Source: an uncultured Clostridia bacterium (GTDB taxonomy: Bacteria; Bacillota; Clostridia; Christensenellales; Borkfalkiaceae). Taken from it: a DNA stretch of 62,873 bases. The stretch is taken from the NCBI GenBank assembly GCA_949286835.1, contig CASEDP010000013.1:1-62873 (forward strand), in the 5' to 3' direction. Below are positions 49,686-58,798 of this stretch, piece after piece; positions within the stretch are counted from its first letter, which is position 1, and every line of letters begins with the position of its first letter. Both the position numbers and the translations under genes were made by a program. The notes under the pieces were generated by a model that saw only the letters and a list, made by a program, of their open reading frames with translations, had not been told where the DNA came from and did not search any database.

Positions 49686-49729
49686 ACGGGAGGCGGGCTG
49701 CCAAAATTTGAGGGCAGCCCGCCTCCCGT
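49686..49729 (+). terminator. Terminator of the small membrane protein operon
   Basis: A 17-bp stem ACGGGAGGCGGGCTGCC and its complement, then TATTGTTGCATTTTTG. The gap 49730-49879 has no recognised feature. Confidence 0.85.
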
Positions 49730-49879
49730 TATTGTTGCATTTTTGACGCATCGTCTTTTAAAAAATGCGCCCGCCGTTGCCGTGTCCCCGCCATTTGCGA
49801 AGGCAATGCCGCACCCGCAACTCTCTGCGGCGTATCGGTCGCGCGGCGAGCGGTAAAGCGGTAAAAAGGCGCAAAATAT

Positions 49880-49909
49880 GCCCGCCGCAACGGGAACGTT
49901 GCGGCGGGC
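49880..49909 (-). terminator. Terminator of glyA
   Basis: GCCCGCCGCAACG and CGTTGCGGCGGGC form a 13-bp stem with loop TTCC, then ATATTTTGCG on the minus strand. The tail matches that of the kduD terminator. Confidence 0.85.
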
Positions 49910-49937
49910 ACAGACATCGCCGATATATAATTTAAAA

Positions 49938-51188
49938 TTATCTCACACAGTCCGCATAGAGGGGGAACGCGTCGCACAGCGCCTTGACTTCCGCAGTGAC
50001 GTGCGCAAAGCTCTCCTCCTTCTTTTCGATAACCTCGGCTATGAGGCGGGCAATCTTCCTTGCCTCCTCTTCCTTCATTCCCCTGGAGGTCATCGCCGGC
50101 GTGCCCAGCCTTATGCCGCTGGTGACAAAGGGCTTCTGCGTGTCGAAAGGTATTGCATTCTTATTGACTGTGATATGCACCTCGTCGAGCATATGCTCGA
50201 GCTCCTTGCCCGTCATTCCCTTGTCGGTGAGGTTTAGAAGTATGAGGTGATTGTCCGTGCCGCCCGAAACCATCTTTACGCCAAGTTTCTTGAACTCGTC
50301 CGCCATTGCAGCCGCGTTCTTTACTATCTGCTGCTGATACGCCCTGAATTCGGGGGTGAGCGCTTCCTTGAACGCCACCGCCTTTGCCGCAATTATGTGC
50401 ATAAGGGGTCCGCCCTGTATTCCGGGGAATATCGCCTTGTCGATTGCCTTGCCGTATTCCTCCTTGCACATTATGACGCCGCCCCTCGGTCCCCTCAAGG
50501 TCTTGTGGGTGGTAGTCGTCACGAAGTCGGCATAGGGCACGGGCGAGGGGTGAAGCCCTGCCGCCACAAGTCCCGCGATGTGCGCTATGTCCACCATCAT
50601 ATATGCGCCGACCTTGTCGCATATCTCCCTTATGCGCTTGAAATCGATTACCCTGGGATATGCGCTAGCGCCCGAAACTATGAGTTTGGGCTTACATTCG
50701 AGGGCGATTTTTTCCATTTCGTCGTAGTCGATGAGCTCGTCGTCCTTACCGACGCCGTAGGGCACGATGTTGAAGTACTTGCCCGAGATGTTTACGGGCG
50801 AACCGTGCGAAAGGTGTCCGCCGTGGGCAAGGTTCATACCCATTACCGTATCGCCGGGCTGAAGCATTGCGAAGAACACCGCGAGATTTGCGCTCGCGCC
50901 CGAATGGGGCTGAACGTTGCAGTACTCGCAGCCGAAGATCTCCTTGAGCCTGTTCCTTGCGAGGTCCTCTGCAATGTCTACGAACTGACAGCCGCCGTAG
51001 TACCTGTGCGCGGGATAGCCCTCCGCATATTTGTTCGTGAGGTGGGAACCTGCCGCCGCCAGCACCGCGGGAGAGACGAAGTTCTCGCTGGCGATGAGCT
51101 CAATATTCCCCTGCTGACGCGCAAGTTCAAGCTTAAGCGCCTCGGCTACTTCCGGGTCGGTCTTTTCTATCAACGAAATATCAATCAT
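49938..51188 (-). CDS. glyA: Serine hydroxymethyltransferase
   Basis: A 416-residue PLP enzyme that interconverts serine and glycine with one-carbon transfer to tetrahydrofolate, supplying methylene-THF to MetF. Signatures are [12 protein letters not shown] (about residues 28-39), [16 protein letters not shown] (about 54-69), [11 protein letters not shown], and the PLP Lys in [14 protein letters not shown] (about 224-237). ATG 51188 lies downstream of a TTGTAT - 17 bp - TAAAAT promoter. It appears to be a single gene. Confidence 0.97.
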   Translation of the reverse strand: MIDISLIEKTDPEVAEALKLELARQQGNIELIASENFVSPAVLAAAGSHLTNKYAEGYPAHRYYGGCQFVDIAEDLARNRLKEIFGCEYCNVQPHSGASANLAVFFAMLQPGDTVMGMNLAHGGHLSHGSPVNISGKYFNIVPYGVGKDDELIDYDEMEKIALECKPKLIVSGASAYPRVIDFKRIREICDKVGAYMMVDIAHIAGLVAAGLHPSPVPYADFVTTTTHKTLRGPRGGVIMCKEEYGKAIDKAIFPGIQGGPLMHIIAAKAVAFKEALTPEFRAYQQQIVKNAAAMADEFKKLGVKMVSGGTDNHLILLNLTDKGMTGKELEHMLDEVHITVNKNAIPFDTQKPFVTSGIRLGTPAMTSRGMKEEEARKIARLIAEVIEKKEESFAHVTAEVKALCDAFPLYADCVR

Positions 51189-51222
51189 ATCAAAACTCCG
51201 TAAAATTTATAAATATGCAACA

Positions 51223-51251
51223 ATTTTACCATACATTCTGAAAATATACAA
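51223..51251 (-). promoter_or_regulatory. Promoter of glyA
   Basis: Minus strand TTGTAT (51251-51246), 17-bp spacer, TAAAAT (51228-51223), with TGG just before the -10. Confidence 0.6.
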
Positions 51252-51324
51252 TAATTTAGAGATAAAATTTTAAATTTTTATTTTTTATGCCTTAATTATG
51301 CAATTCGCCCGGCAACGCGCAGAG

Positions 51325-51367
51325 AAAGCCCGCCCGAAGGCTGCGCTGCAGCCTTCGGGCGGGCTTT
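51325..51367 (-). terminator. Terminator of trxA
   Basis: A perfect 20-bp stem AAAGCCCGCCCGAAGGCTGC with a 3-nt loop; the minus strand ends CTTTCTCTG. Confidence 0.85.
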
Positions 51368-51382
51368 AATCAGATTGTTTAA

Positions 51383-51697
51383 TCACAGGTTTTCCGCAAA
51401 GAACTCTTCCGCCTCGCTCTGCGGCATAAAGCCGAGCGACTTATTTGCCAGCTCGCCGCCCTTGAATATGCCGACGAGGGGTATGCTCATTATGCCGTAA
51501 CGCGCGGCAAGCTCCATATTCTCGTCGATATCGACCTTTACGAACACGGCTTTGTCTGCAAATTTTTCGGCGCACTTGTCGATGACGGGCGCAAGCATCT
51601 TGCAGGGACCGCACCACGTTGCGAAGAAGTCGCACACCACCGTCTTGTCACCCGAAATGAGTTCGTCAAATTTATCCTTATTCACCTTTTCTACCAT
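51383..51697 (-). CDS. trxA: Thioredoxin
   Basis: A 104-residue thioredoxin with the active site ATWCGPCKM (about residues 26-34), the cis-Pro in MSIPLVG (about 71-77) and the usual fold length. It reduces protein disulfides in the cytosol. ATG 51697 follows AAGGAGG. It is just downstream of hisS (a gap of 20 bases to the hisS stop), so the two may be co-transcribed, ending at a strong terminator. Confidence 0.95.
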   Translation of the reverse strand: MVEKVNKDKFDELISGDKTVVCDFFATWCGPCKMLAPVIDKCAEKFADKAVFVKVDIDENMELAARYGIMSIPLVGIFKGGELANKSLGFMPQSEAEEFFAENL

Positions 51698-51717
51698 AAA
51701 AAGTTTCCTCCTTAAGC

Positions 51718-52971
51718 TTAGTTATTCTTCAAAAACTTATAAATATCCCCGAATGACGACGGAACGGTGCTGCCGTCGGACATCTTTTTGATGTTGCATA
51801 TGCCGGTCTCCAGCTCCGAACCGCCGATGACTGCGACATATTTGGCGCCGAGCTTGTCCGCATACTTGAGCTGCGCCTTGACGGAGCGACCCATAAGGTC
51901 GCACTCCGCGGCTATGCCCTGCGCTCGCAGCCCGTTGACGATAGAGAACGCCTTTGCCCTAGTCTCCTCGTCCATACCCGCGATATAGATTTCGGGTACG
52001 GGCGCTTCGGGAAATGGCACGGAGGTGTTTTCCATTAAGAGCACCAGCCTTTCCAGACCCGCCGCAAAGCCTATTGCGGGGACGTTTCCGCCGCCGAGCT
52101 CTGCGATAAGCCCGTCATATCTGCCGCCGCCGCAGACCGTACCCTGCGCGCCGATAGAGGTAGACACGAACTCGAACACCGTGCGGGTGTAGTAGTCCAG
52201 CCCCCTGACTATGTCGGGGTTGACGGAATATTCGACGCCCAGCCCGTCCAGAAGAGACTTTACCTTTTCAAAGTGAGCGCGGCAATCGGGGCAGAGATAG
52301 TCGAGGATTTTGGGCGCATTTTCCGTGATTTTTTTGCACCTGTCCTCCTTGCAGTCTATCATACGCAGGGGGTTCTTTTCAAACCGCTCGTTGCAGGTTG
52401 CGCACATCTCGGAAAGGTGAGGGCGGAAATATTCCTTGAGCGCCCTGTTATATTCGGCGCGGCAGCTCTTACAGCCTATGGAATTTATCTCGAGCCTTGT
52501 ATCCCTTATGCCCAGCTTTTCGAGGAAGCAGGACGCCGCGAAGATGACCTCGGCATCTGCCTCGGGCGCGGGCGTTCCGAATACCTCTATCCCGAACTGG
52601 TGGAACTCCCTGAGCCTGCCCGCCTGCGGTCTTTCGTAGCGGTAACAGGGCGTAATGTAGTACGCCTTCAGGGGCAACGGGGCGTTTGCAAGTCCGTTTT
52701 CAATGAACATTCTCGCCGCGCCCGCCGTGCCTTCGGGCTTTAAGGTTATGCTTCTGCCGCCCTTATCCTCGAAGGTGTACATCTCCTTCGTGACAACGTC
52801 GGTCGTTTCACCGACGCCCCTCAAAAAGAGCTCCGTGTGCTCGAAAACGGGGGTACGTATCTCCTTTATGTTGAACTGCGCCGCAATTTTCCGTGCAGCG
52901 CCTTCGATGAACTGCCACTTGCAGCTCTCCGAAGGCAGAACGTCCTTTGTTCCTTTGGGTATGGTAATCAT
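51718..52971 (-). CDS. hisS: Histidyl-tRNA synthetase
   Basis: A 417-residue class II synthetase. Motif 1 region IPKGTKDVLP, motif 2 LKPEGTAGAARMFIENGLA (about residues 78-96), the histidine motif RGLDYYTRTVFEF (about 259-271), and motif 3 GFAAGLERLV (about 302-311) are all present, followed by an anticodon-binding domain (about 330-417). ATG 52971 follows AAAGGAG. No T-box leader was found upstream; instead a stretch with several inverted repeats separates it from hslU. Confidence 0.96.
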   Translation of the reverse strand: MITIPKGTKDVLPSESCKWQFIEGAARKIAAQFNIKEIRTPVFEHTELFLRGVGETTDVVTKEMYTFEDKGGRSITLKPEGTAGAARMFIENGLANAPLPLKAYYITPCYRYERPQAGRLREFHQFGIEVFGTPAPEADAEVIFAASCFLEKLGIRDTRLEINSIGCKSCRAEYNRALKEYFRPHLSEMCATCNERFEKNPLRMIDCKEDRCKKITENAPKILDYLCPDCRAHFEKVKSLLDGLGVEYSVNPDIVRGLDYYTRTVFEFVSTSIGAQGTVCGGGRYDGLIAELGGGNVPAIGFAAGLERLVLLMENTSVPFPEAPVPEIYIAGMDEETRAKAFSIVNGLRAQGIAAECDLMGRSVKAQLKYADKLGAKYVAVIGGSELETGICNIKKMSDGSTVPSSFGDIYKFLKNN

Positions 52972-53000
52972 ATATGTTCTCCTTTCGTAAATTTGTTGCC

Positions 53001-53200
53001 TGGTGACGCGACAAAATTCACGAAATCAAAATAATTTACGGAAAGACCAAAAACCACACTTTTTGGTCTTTCACCCTGTTTGCGCATACCTGCGCCTCGG
53101 CGGTGGGAATTGCCGCGACTTCTCATAATCGAGAGCCCTCGAAAGTCGCGGCAAGGGAGGCAGAGCCTCCTGAAGTCGCAGAATTTTATTTTCGTCACCA
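53001..53200. repeat. Cluster of inverted repeats, possibly a MITE-like remnant
   Basis: Four perfect stems lie in series: 13 bp at 53041-53072, 12 bp at 53110-53154, 6 bp at 53156-53170, and 12 bp at 53182-53212 (extended by TCGCA/TGCGA). The outer ends TGGTGACG (53001) and CGTCACCA (53193-53200), followed inward by AAAATTC-like arms, form a nested pair. No target duplication is visible and no T-tail follows the hslU side. Confidence 0.5.
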
Positions 53201-53222
53201 GAAAATAAAATTTGCGAGAAAG

Positions 53223-54533
53223 TCAGATTATATACTTCCTCATATCCCTGCTCTTGATCATCTTGGAAAGATGGTCCTCGACATAAGCCGCGTCGATATT
53301 GAGCGTAACTATGGGATAGTCGTTGCCGCCGGCGTTATAGGAAATGTCCTCCAGAAGATATTCCATAACCGTGTGCAGCCTTCTTGCGCCTATGTCCTCG
53401 CTGGTGGCGTTTGCGTCCTCCGCAATCTCTGCAATTTTTTCTATCGCGTCGGGCTGGAACTGCAAATCAATATTATCCACCGACAAGAGAGCGGCGTACT
53501 GCATAGTTATTGCATTCTGCGGCTGCGTGAGAATATTTATGAAATCCTGCTTGGTGAGGCTCTTGAGCTCTACAAGCACGGGGAACCTGCCCTGGAGTTC
53601 GGGAATTAAGTCCTCCACCTTGGAGACGTGGAAGGCACCCGCCGCTATGAACAGGATATAGTCCGTCTTTATGGGTCCGTATTTGGTCATTACCGTACAG
53701 CCTTCGACTATGGGCAGAATATCCCTCTGCACGCCCTCGCGGCTGACGTCCGCACCCTGATTGCCCTTTCCCGCAATCTTGTCAATCTCGTCTATGAAGA
53801 TTATGCCGTCGTTTTCCGCCCTGCGTATCGCCTCGGCATTGACGGCGTCGTTGTCGATGAGCTTATCCGCCTCCTCAGAGATGAGGAGGTTCTTTGCCTC
53901 CTTGACGGAAATGCGGCGCTTTTTGCGCTTGTTCATTCCCAGCCCCTGGAATACGGAGCCGAGGTCGATTGCCGCGCCCTGTCCGGGGGAGAGCTCCAAC
54001 GGCTTGGGCATATCGGCAACCTCTATCTCTATCACCGTGTTATCGTACTTGCCCGCGTGTATGCCGTCGACGAGGTTCTGGGTAAATACCTCCTTGGACA
54101 TCTCGCCGCGCTCTTCCTTCAAGCTTTCGGCAAGCACGGCGGCAATGCGCCTTTCGGCGACTGCCGTAGCTTTATAGCTCACCTCCTGCATCTTCTCTTC
54201 CTTGACGAGCCTTATGGCGCTCTCCGCAAGGTCGCGCACCATACTTTCGACGTCCCTGCCGACATAGCCGACTTCGGTATACTTTGTCGCCTCCACCTTG
54301 AGGAAGGGCGCCTTGACGAGCTTTGCAAGTCTCCTTGCAATCTCCGTCTTGCCGACGCCCGTCGGTCCCTTCATAATTATGTTCTTGGGCGTGACCTCGT
54401 ACTGCAATTCGGGAGAGAGCTGAGAGCGACGATAACGGTTTCGGAGCGCGATTGCGACAGCCTTCTTCGCCTCGTCCTGACCTATGATGTATTTATTGAG
54501 TTCGTGTACTATCTGTTTGGGTGTTAAATCCAT
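53223..54533 (-). CDS. hslU: HslU/ClpY protease ATPase subunit
   Basis: A 436-residue AAA+ unfoldase of the HslUV protease. It has KYIIGQDEAKKAVAIALRNR at the start, Walker A GPTGVGKTEIAR (about residues 54-65), the I-domain (about 110-240), Walker B IIFIDEIDKIAGKG (about 247-260) and the C-terminal QGRFPVLVEL and DIGARRLHTVME with the conserved end RKYII. The ATG at 54533 fits the family start (MDLTPKQIVHELN). It is 44 bases downstream of hslV; a GCGGCATATGCCGC palindrome lies in the gap. Confidence 0.96.
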   Translation of the reverse strand: MDLTPKQIVHELNKYIIGQDEAKKAVAIALRNRYRRSQLSPELQYEVTPKNIIMKGPTGVGKTEIARRLAKLVKAPFLKVEATKYTEVGYVGRDVESMVRDLAESAIRLVKEEKMQEVSYKATAVAERRIAAVLAESLKEERGEMSKEVFTQNLVDGIHAGKYDNTVIEIEVADMPKPLELSPGQGAAIDLGSVFQGLGMNKRKKRRISVKEAKNLLISEEADKLIDNDAVNAEAIRRAENDGIIFIDEIDKIAGKGNQGADVSREGVQRDILPIVEGCTVMTKYGPIKTDYILFIAAGAFHVSKVEDLIPELQGRFPVLVELKSLTKQDFINILTQPQNAITMQYAALLSVDNIDLQFQPDAIEKIAEIAEDANATSEDIGARRLHTVMEYLLEDISYNAGGNDYPIVTLNIDAAYVEDHLSKMIKSRDMRKYII

Positions 54534-54577
54534 AATATGACCTCGCTGAATGCGGCATATGCCGCGGTTAAGCCGAT

Positions 54578-55120
54578 TTACTGTATGCTCTCCACCTTGA
54601 TGTTGTCGTTGGTGTAGACGCATATTTCGCTGGCTATTTTGAGCGACTTTACGGCAATTTCCTCCGCCGAATAGTCGGTATTCTGCACAAGCGCCCTCGC
54701 CGCCGCAAGCGCATAGTTGCCGCCGCTGCCGATTGCAGCTATGCCGTCGTCCGGCTCTATTACTTCGCCCGTGCCGGAGATGATGAGCATCGTCTCGCTG
54801 TCGGCGACTATCATAAGAGCTTCTAACTTTCTGCCCATCTTGTCGCCGCGCCACAGCTCGGCAAGTTCCACCGCGGAACGCATAAGATTGCCCGAAAACT
54901 TGTTGAGCATACCCTCGAACTTTTCGGAAAGCGAGAACGCGTCCGAAACCGACCCGGCAAAGCCCAAAATGACCTTGTCGCCGTAGATGCGCCTTACCTT
55001 TGTGGCACTGCTCTTGAAGATTACGCTCTCGCCCATAGTCACCTGACCGTCGCCGGCGATTGCCGTCTTGCCGTTTCTCTTTACACCGCAGATTGTCGTT
55101 GCGTGAAATTCTACTGACAT
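54578..55120 (-). CDS. hslV: HslV/ClpQ protease subunit
   Basis: A 180-residue proteasome-like peptidase. The N-terminus [13 protein letters not shown] has catalytic Thr at residue 8-9 preceded by a short leader, as in the Bacillus ClpQ type. Further motifs are [30 protein letters not shown] and [12 protein letters not shown]. It forms the proteolytic core with HslU. The ATG at 55120 lies ten bases inside the end of trmFO, whose last codons include its AAGGAG site, so translation is coupled. Confidence 0.95.
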   Translation of the reverse strand: MSVEFHATTICGVKRNGKTAIAGDGQVTMGESVIFKSSATKVRRIYGDKVILGFAGSVSDAFSLSEKFEGMLNKFSGNLMRSAVELAELWRGDKMGRKLEALMIVADSETMLIISGTGEVIEPDDGIAAIGSGGNYALAAARALVQNTDYSAEEIAVKSLKIASEICVYTNDNIKVESIQ

Positions 55121-56421
55121 AATTTCTCCTTATACTGCCTTACGCCGTCGAGCGCGCGCTGCGCCACGAAAGCGTATCTCTGTTTTTTATCGCGTATAGG
55201 GGTTTCGGAGGACTTTAAGATGCCGAAGTTGGCGTTCATCGGCTGAAAATCCTCATTTGCCCCCGATATATGCGCCGACAAAGCGCCGAGGACGGTCGTT
55301 TCGGGAGGTATTATAACCTCCTTGCCCGACAGCTTCCGCGCCATATGAACGGCGGCGAGAAGTCCGCTTGCCGCAGACTCCACATAGCCCTCTACGCCCG
55401 TCATCTGTCCCGCAAAAAAGACAAGCGGGTTGCCCTTTGACGAAAAGTCGGCATTGAGCGCTTCGGGCGAATTTATGAATGTATTGCGGTGCATTACGCC
55501 GTACCGCAGGAACTCTGCATTTTTAAGGGCGGGAATGAGGGAAAACACCCTCTTCTGCTCGCCGAACTTCAGATTTGTCTGACACCCGACGAGGTTATAC
55601 GCCGTACCGTGAGCGTTCTCCTTGCGGAGCTGAAGGACGGCATAGAACTTATTGCCGTTTTCGTCCCTTAAGCCGACGGGTTTGAACGGACCGTAGCGCA
55701 GGGTGTCCTCCCCGCGCGCCGCCATTACCTCGAGCGGCATACACCCTTCAAATATTTCGCCCTTTTCAAAGTCGTGAAGAATTGCCCTATCCGCGCGGGT
55801 CAGCTCGTACACAAAATGCGTGTACGTATCCTTATCCATAGGACAGTTGAGATAGTCATCGCCGCCCTTGCCGTACCTGTCGCCGAAGAATGCGCAGTTC
55901 ATATCGACGCTGTCGCGCGAGACTATGGGCGCGGAGGCGTCGTAAAAGTGCAGGTTGCCGCCGCCGAAAAGGGAGCAGATGTCCGCTGAAAGCGCGTCGG
56001 TCGTGAGCGGACCCGTTGCGACAATCGCGGGGGCTTCGGGCACCTTTGTCACCTCCTGCGAGATGACCTCTATGTTTCCGTCCGACTTGATTTTGTCGGT
56101 GATGTACGCTGAAAATTTATCCCTGTCGACGGCGAGAGCGCCGCCTGCGGGTATCTTTGAATATTCCGCCGCCTCCATCATCAGTGAGCCGATCGTGCGC
56201 ATCTCCTCCTTTAAGAGGCCGCAGGCGTTGGAATAGGGGTCGCTGCCCTTCAATGAGTTGGAGCAGACGAGTTCGCCGAAATTTACACTCTTGTGCGCGG
56301 GGGTAAAACTCCCGGGCTTAATGTCGTAAAGTTGCACGCCAAAGCCCTGCGAGGAGAGGTAATGCGCCGCCTCGCACCCCGCGAGTCCCGCGCCGATGAC
56401 CTTAATCTTCATCTTCTTCAT
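55111..56421 (-). CDS. trmFO: Folate/FAD-dependent tRNA(uracil-54) methyltransferase
   Basis: A 436-residue flavoprotein that makes m5U54 in tRNA using methylenetetrahydrofolate. It has the FAD Rossmann motif [12 protein letters not shown] (about residues 8-19), then [19 protein letters not shown]-like [11 protein letters not shown], and [16 protein letters not shown] with a C-terminal PMNANFG. It may start at ATG 56421 or 56412, both inside the acidic tail of topA, which it overlaps. It uses the folate pool also fed by glyA and metF. Confidence 0.94.
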   Translation of the reverse strand: MKKMKIKVIGAGLAGCEAAHYLSSQGFGVQLYDIKPGSFTPAHKSVNFGELVCSNSLKGSDPYSNACGLLKEEMRTIGSLMMEAAEYSKIPAGGALAVDRDKFSAYITDKIKSDGNIEVISQEVTKVPEAPAIVATGPLTTDALSADICSLFGGGNLHFYDASAPIVSRDSVDMNCAFFGDRYGKGGDDYLNCPMDKDTYTHFVYELTRADRAILHDFEKGEIFEGCMPLEVMAARGEDTLRYGPFKPVGLRDENGNKFYAVLQLRKENAHGTAYNLVGCQTNLKFGEQKRVFSLIPALKNAEFLRYGVMHRNTFINSPEALNADFSSKGNPLVFFAGQMTGVEGYVESAASGLLAAVHMARKLSGKEVIIPPETTVLGALSAHISGANEDFQPMNANFGILKSSETPIRDKKQRYAFVAQRALDGVRQYKEKLCQ

Positions 56422-58732
56422 CGGGAAGAGGCTGAGAATAGTCGCAGTTCTTGTCCGAACACCTTATCAGCCTGCCCCTTCTTACGAGGTATTTGCCGCA
56501 CTTGGGGCACTTGTCGCCCGTGGGGACGTCCCAGCTTAAGAATTTGCAGTCGGGATAGCCCGTACAGCCGAAGTAAATCTTGCCCGTCTTGGAGCGCATT
56601 CTGCGCATAGGCTTTCCGCATTCGGGGCACTTGCCCTCCGTCTTTTCGCCCTGTCGGGGATTGCCGTCGGCGACTTCCGCCGTCTGTTTTGCGCCGCAGA
56701 CGGGACATTCCTTATAGTTGCCGTATTTGCCCTTCTTGAGCAGCATATATGCGCCGCATTCGGGGCACTTTTCCTCTGTTATCTTTGCATCTATCGGCAG
56801 AATGGACGAACATTCGGGGTAGTTGGGGCAGGCGAGGAACTTGCCGAACTTACCGCTCTTAACCACCATATTCGCGCCGCACTTGGGACAGCGCACGTCG
56901 GATATCTCCGCCTCGCTCTCGCTTATGATGTTGGAACAGCCGGGATAATTGGAGCAGGCAAGATATTTGCCGTACTTGCCCGACCGCCTTATCATCGGAC
57001 TGCCGCACTTTTCGCACTTTATATCGGTGATTTCATCGCCGTCGCAAGCCGCCTTTTTGAGCTTATCGGCAAACCCCGGGTAGAAATCTGCGATTATCTT
57101 GTGCCAGTCGACGCCGCCGTCCTCTATCTTGTCGAGCTCCTCCTCCATCTTGGCGGTGAACCCGACGTCCATTATGTCGTCGAAGTAGTGGACGAGCATA
57201 TCGGTAATCTTATACGCCACCTCGGTGGGCACCATATACTTGCCGTCCTTTTCGATGTAGTGGCGCTTGTTGAGCACGGATATTATCGACGCGTACGTCG
57301 AAGGTCTGCCTATGCCCTTTTCGTCCATCGCCTTGACGAGCGATGCGTCAGTATATCTGAGGGGCGGGCGGGTAAATTTCTGCTCCTTGGCAAGCGAGTT
57401 CAAGTTGAGCGCGTCGCCCTCCTCGAGAGGGGGCAGGAGCTTGCCGCTCTCCTCCTCGTCGCCATCGCCCGCAGGCGCCTGCTGGTACGCCGCGGTGAAG
57501 CCGGCAAAGAGCAGCGCCTTGCCGCTCGCCTTGAACACATAGCCGTTGCTGTCCGCCTCTATCTGCATAGAGTTATATTTTGCCTCTGCCATCTGCGACG
57601 CCACAAAGCGGTCGTAGATGAGCTTGTATATGTTGTAGTGTTTCTTATCGAGGAATTGCTTTACGCTTGCGGGCGTGACCGCGAGATTTATCGGTCTTAT
57701 CGCCTCGTGCGCGTCCTGCGCGCCCTTCTTGGTCGCGTAGATGTTGGGCTTTGCGGGCGCATATTCCTCGCCATAGGTATCCCTGATGAACGCCAGCGCG
57801 TTCTGCTGCGCTTCGACGGCAATCCTCACGGAGTCCGTCCTTATATAGGTGATGAGCGCGATGTGGTCGCCGCCGACATCCATACCCTCGTAGAGGTGCT
57901 GCGCGACGAGCATCGTCTCCGGAGAGGACATCCCGAACTTATTGGACGCGTCCTGTTGCAGCGAAGAGGTCGTAAAGGGTGCGGGAGCGTGCTGCTTTGT
58001 AACGCCGCTCTTGACCTTTATGACCCTGAAGTTGCCCGCCTTTATTGCCGCCTCTGCCGCCTCCGCCTGCTCTGCGGTTATGCTTTTCCCGCTCTTTTTA
58101 AGCTGATAGGTCGCCTTGAAGGGGGCGTACTTTGCGGCAGTATCCTGCAGGTTTGCCGTGAACGTATAGTATTCTTCGGGCTTGAACGAAGTTATCTCCC
58201 TCTCCCTGTCGACGATGAGGCGGAGGGCGACTGACTGCACTCTGCCCGCCGAAAGCCCGTCCTGTATGCGGCTGTTGAGAAGGGGGGAGAGCTTATAGCC
58301 CACAAGTCTGTCCAGCACCCTCCTCGCCTGCTGCGCGTCGACGAGGTTATAGTCTATCTTTCTCGGCTTGGTGAGCGCTTCCTGCACCGCCTTGGGGGAA
58401 ATTTCGTTGAACTCCACCCTGTTTTCGCCGTCGGGGTCCATTCCGAGCACGGTCTGAAGATGCCAGCTTATCGCCTCGCCCTCGCGGTCGGGGTCGGTTG
58501 CAAGGTAGACCTTGCCCGCCTTTTTCGCCTCTTCGGACAGCCTCTTTATGACGTCCTTTTTGCTTGACGTAATCTCGTATCGAGGTTCAAAGTTTTCGGT
58601 TATCTTGACGCCGAGCGTCTTTTCGGGCAAGTCCCTGACGTGTCCGCCGGAGGCGTCGACGCGGAATTTACCCTTTAAATACTTGGAAATTGTCTTTGCT
58701 TTTGAAGGTGATTCGACTATGATTAAATCCAT
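56402..58732 (-). CDS. topA: DNA topoisomerase I
   Basis: A 776-residue type IA topoisomerase that relaxes negative supercoils. It opens with the Toprim domain (IIVESPSKAKTI, later DPDREGEAISWH) and has the active Tyr in LITYIRTDS (about residue 302). The strand-passage arch follows with GIGRPSTYASI. Five C-terminal zinc-ribbon repeats come between about residues 567 and 765 (CEKCGSP, CPKCGAN, CPECGAY, CPECGKP, CPKCGKY), and the tail is acidic (DEEDED). It lies between dprA and trmFO, the standard Bacillota order. Confidence 0.97.
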   Translation of the reverse strand: MDLIIVESPSKAKTISKYLKGKFRVDASGGHVRDLPEKTLGVKITENFEPRYEITSSKKDVIKRLSEEAKKAGKVYLATDPDREGEAISWHLQTVLGMDPDGENRVEFNEISPKAVQEALTKPRKIDYNLVDAQQARRVLDRLVGYKLSPLLNSRIQDGLSAGRVQSVALRLIVDREREITSFKPEEYYTFTANLQDTAAKYAPFKATYQLKKSGKSITAEQAEAAEAAIKAGNFRVIKVKSGVTKQHAPAPFTTSSLQQDASNKFGMSSPETMLVAQHLYEGMDVGGDHIALITYIRTDSVRIAVEAQQNALAFIRDTYGEEYAPAKPNIYATKKGAQDAHEAIRPINLAVTPASVKQFLDKKHYNIYKLIYDRFVASQMAEAKYNSMQIEADSNGYVFKASGKALLFAGFTAAYQQAPAGDGDEEESGKLLPPLEEGDALNLNSLAKEQKFTRPPLRYTDASLVKAMDEKGIGRPSTYASIISVLNKRHYIEKDGKYMVPTEVAYKITDMLVHYFDDIMDVGFTAKMEEELDKIEDGGVDWHKIIADFYPGFADKLKKAACDGDEITDIKCEKCGSPMIRRSGKYGKYLACSNYPGCSNIISESEAEISDVRCPKCGANMVVKSGKFGKFLACPNYPECSSILPIDAKITEEKCPECGAYMLLKKGKYGNYKECPVCGAKQTAEVADGNPRQGEKTEGKCPECGKPMRRMRSKTGKIYFGCTGYPDCKFLSWDVPTGDKCPKCGKYLVRRGRLIRCSDKNCDYSQPLPDEEDED

Positions 58733-58798
58733 CTTTCTGTCCCGTTGAATTTTTTATGTATTTATGCGGACGGCGCCCCTTTCCCGCCGTTTGCGGCG

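Noticed and set aside
52972..53222. T-box leader for hisS
   Set aside because: No T-box sequence or specifier stem-loop I in the region; only simple inverted repeats.
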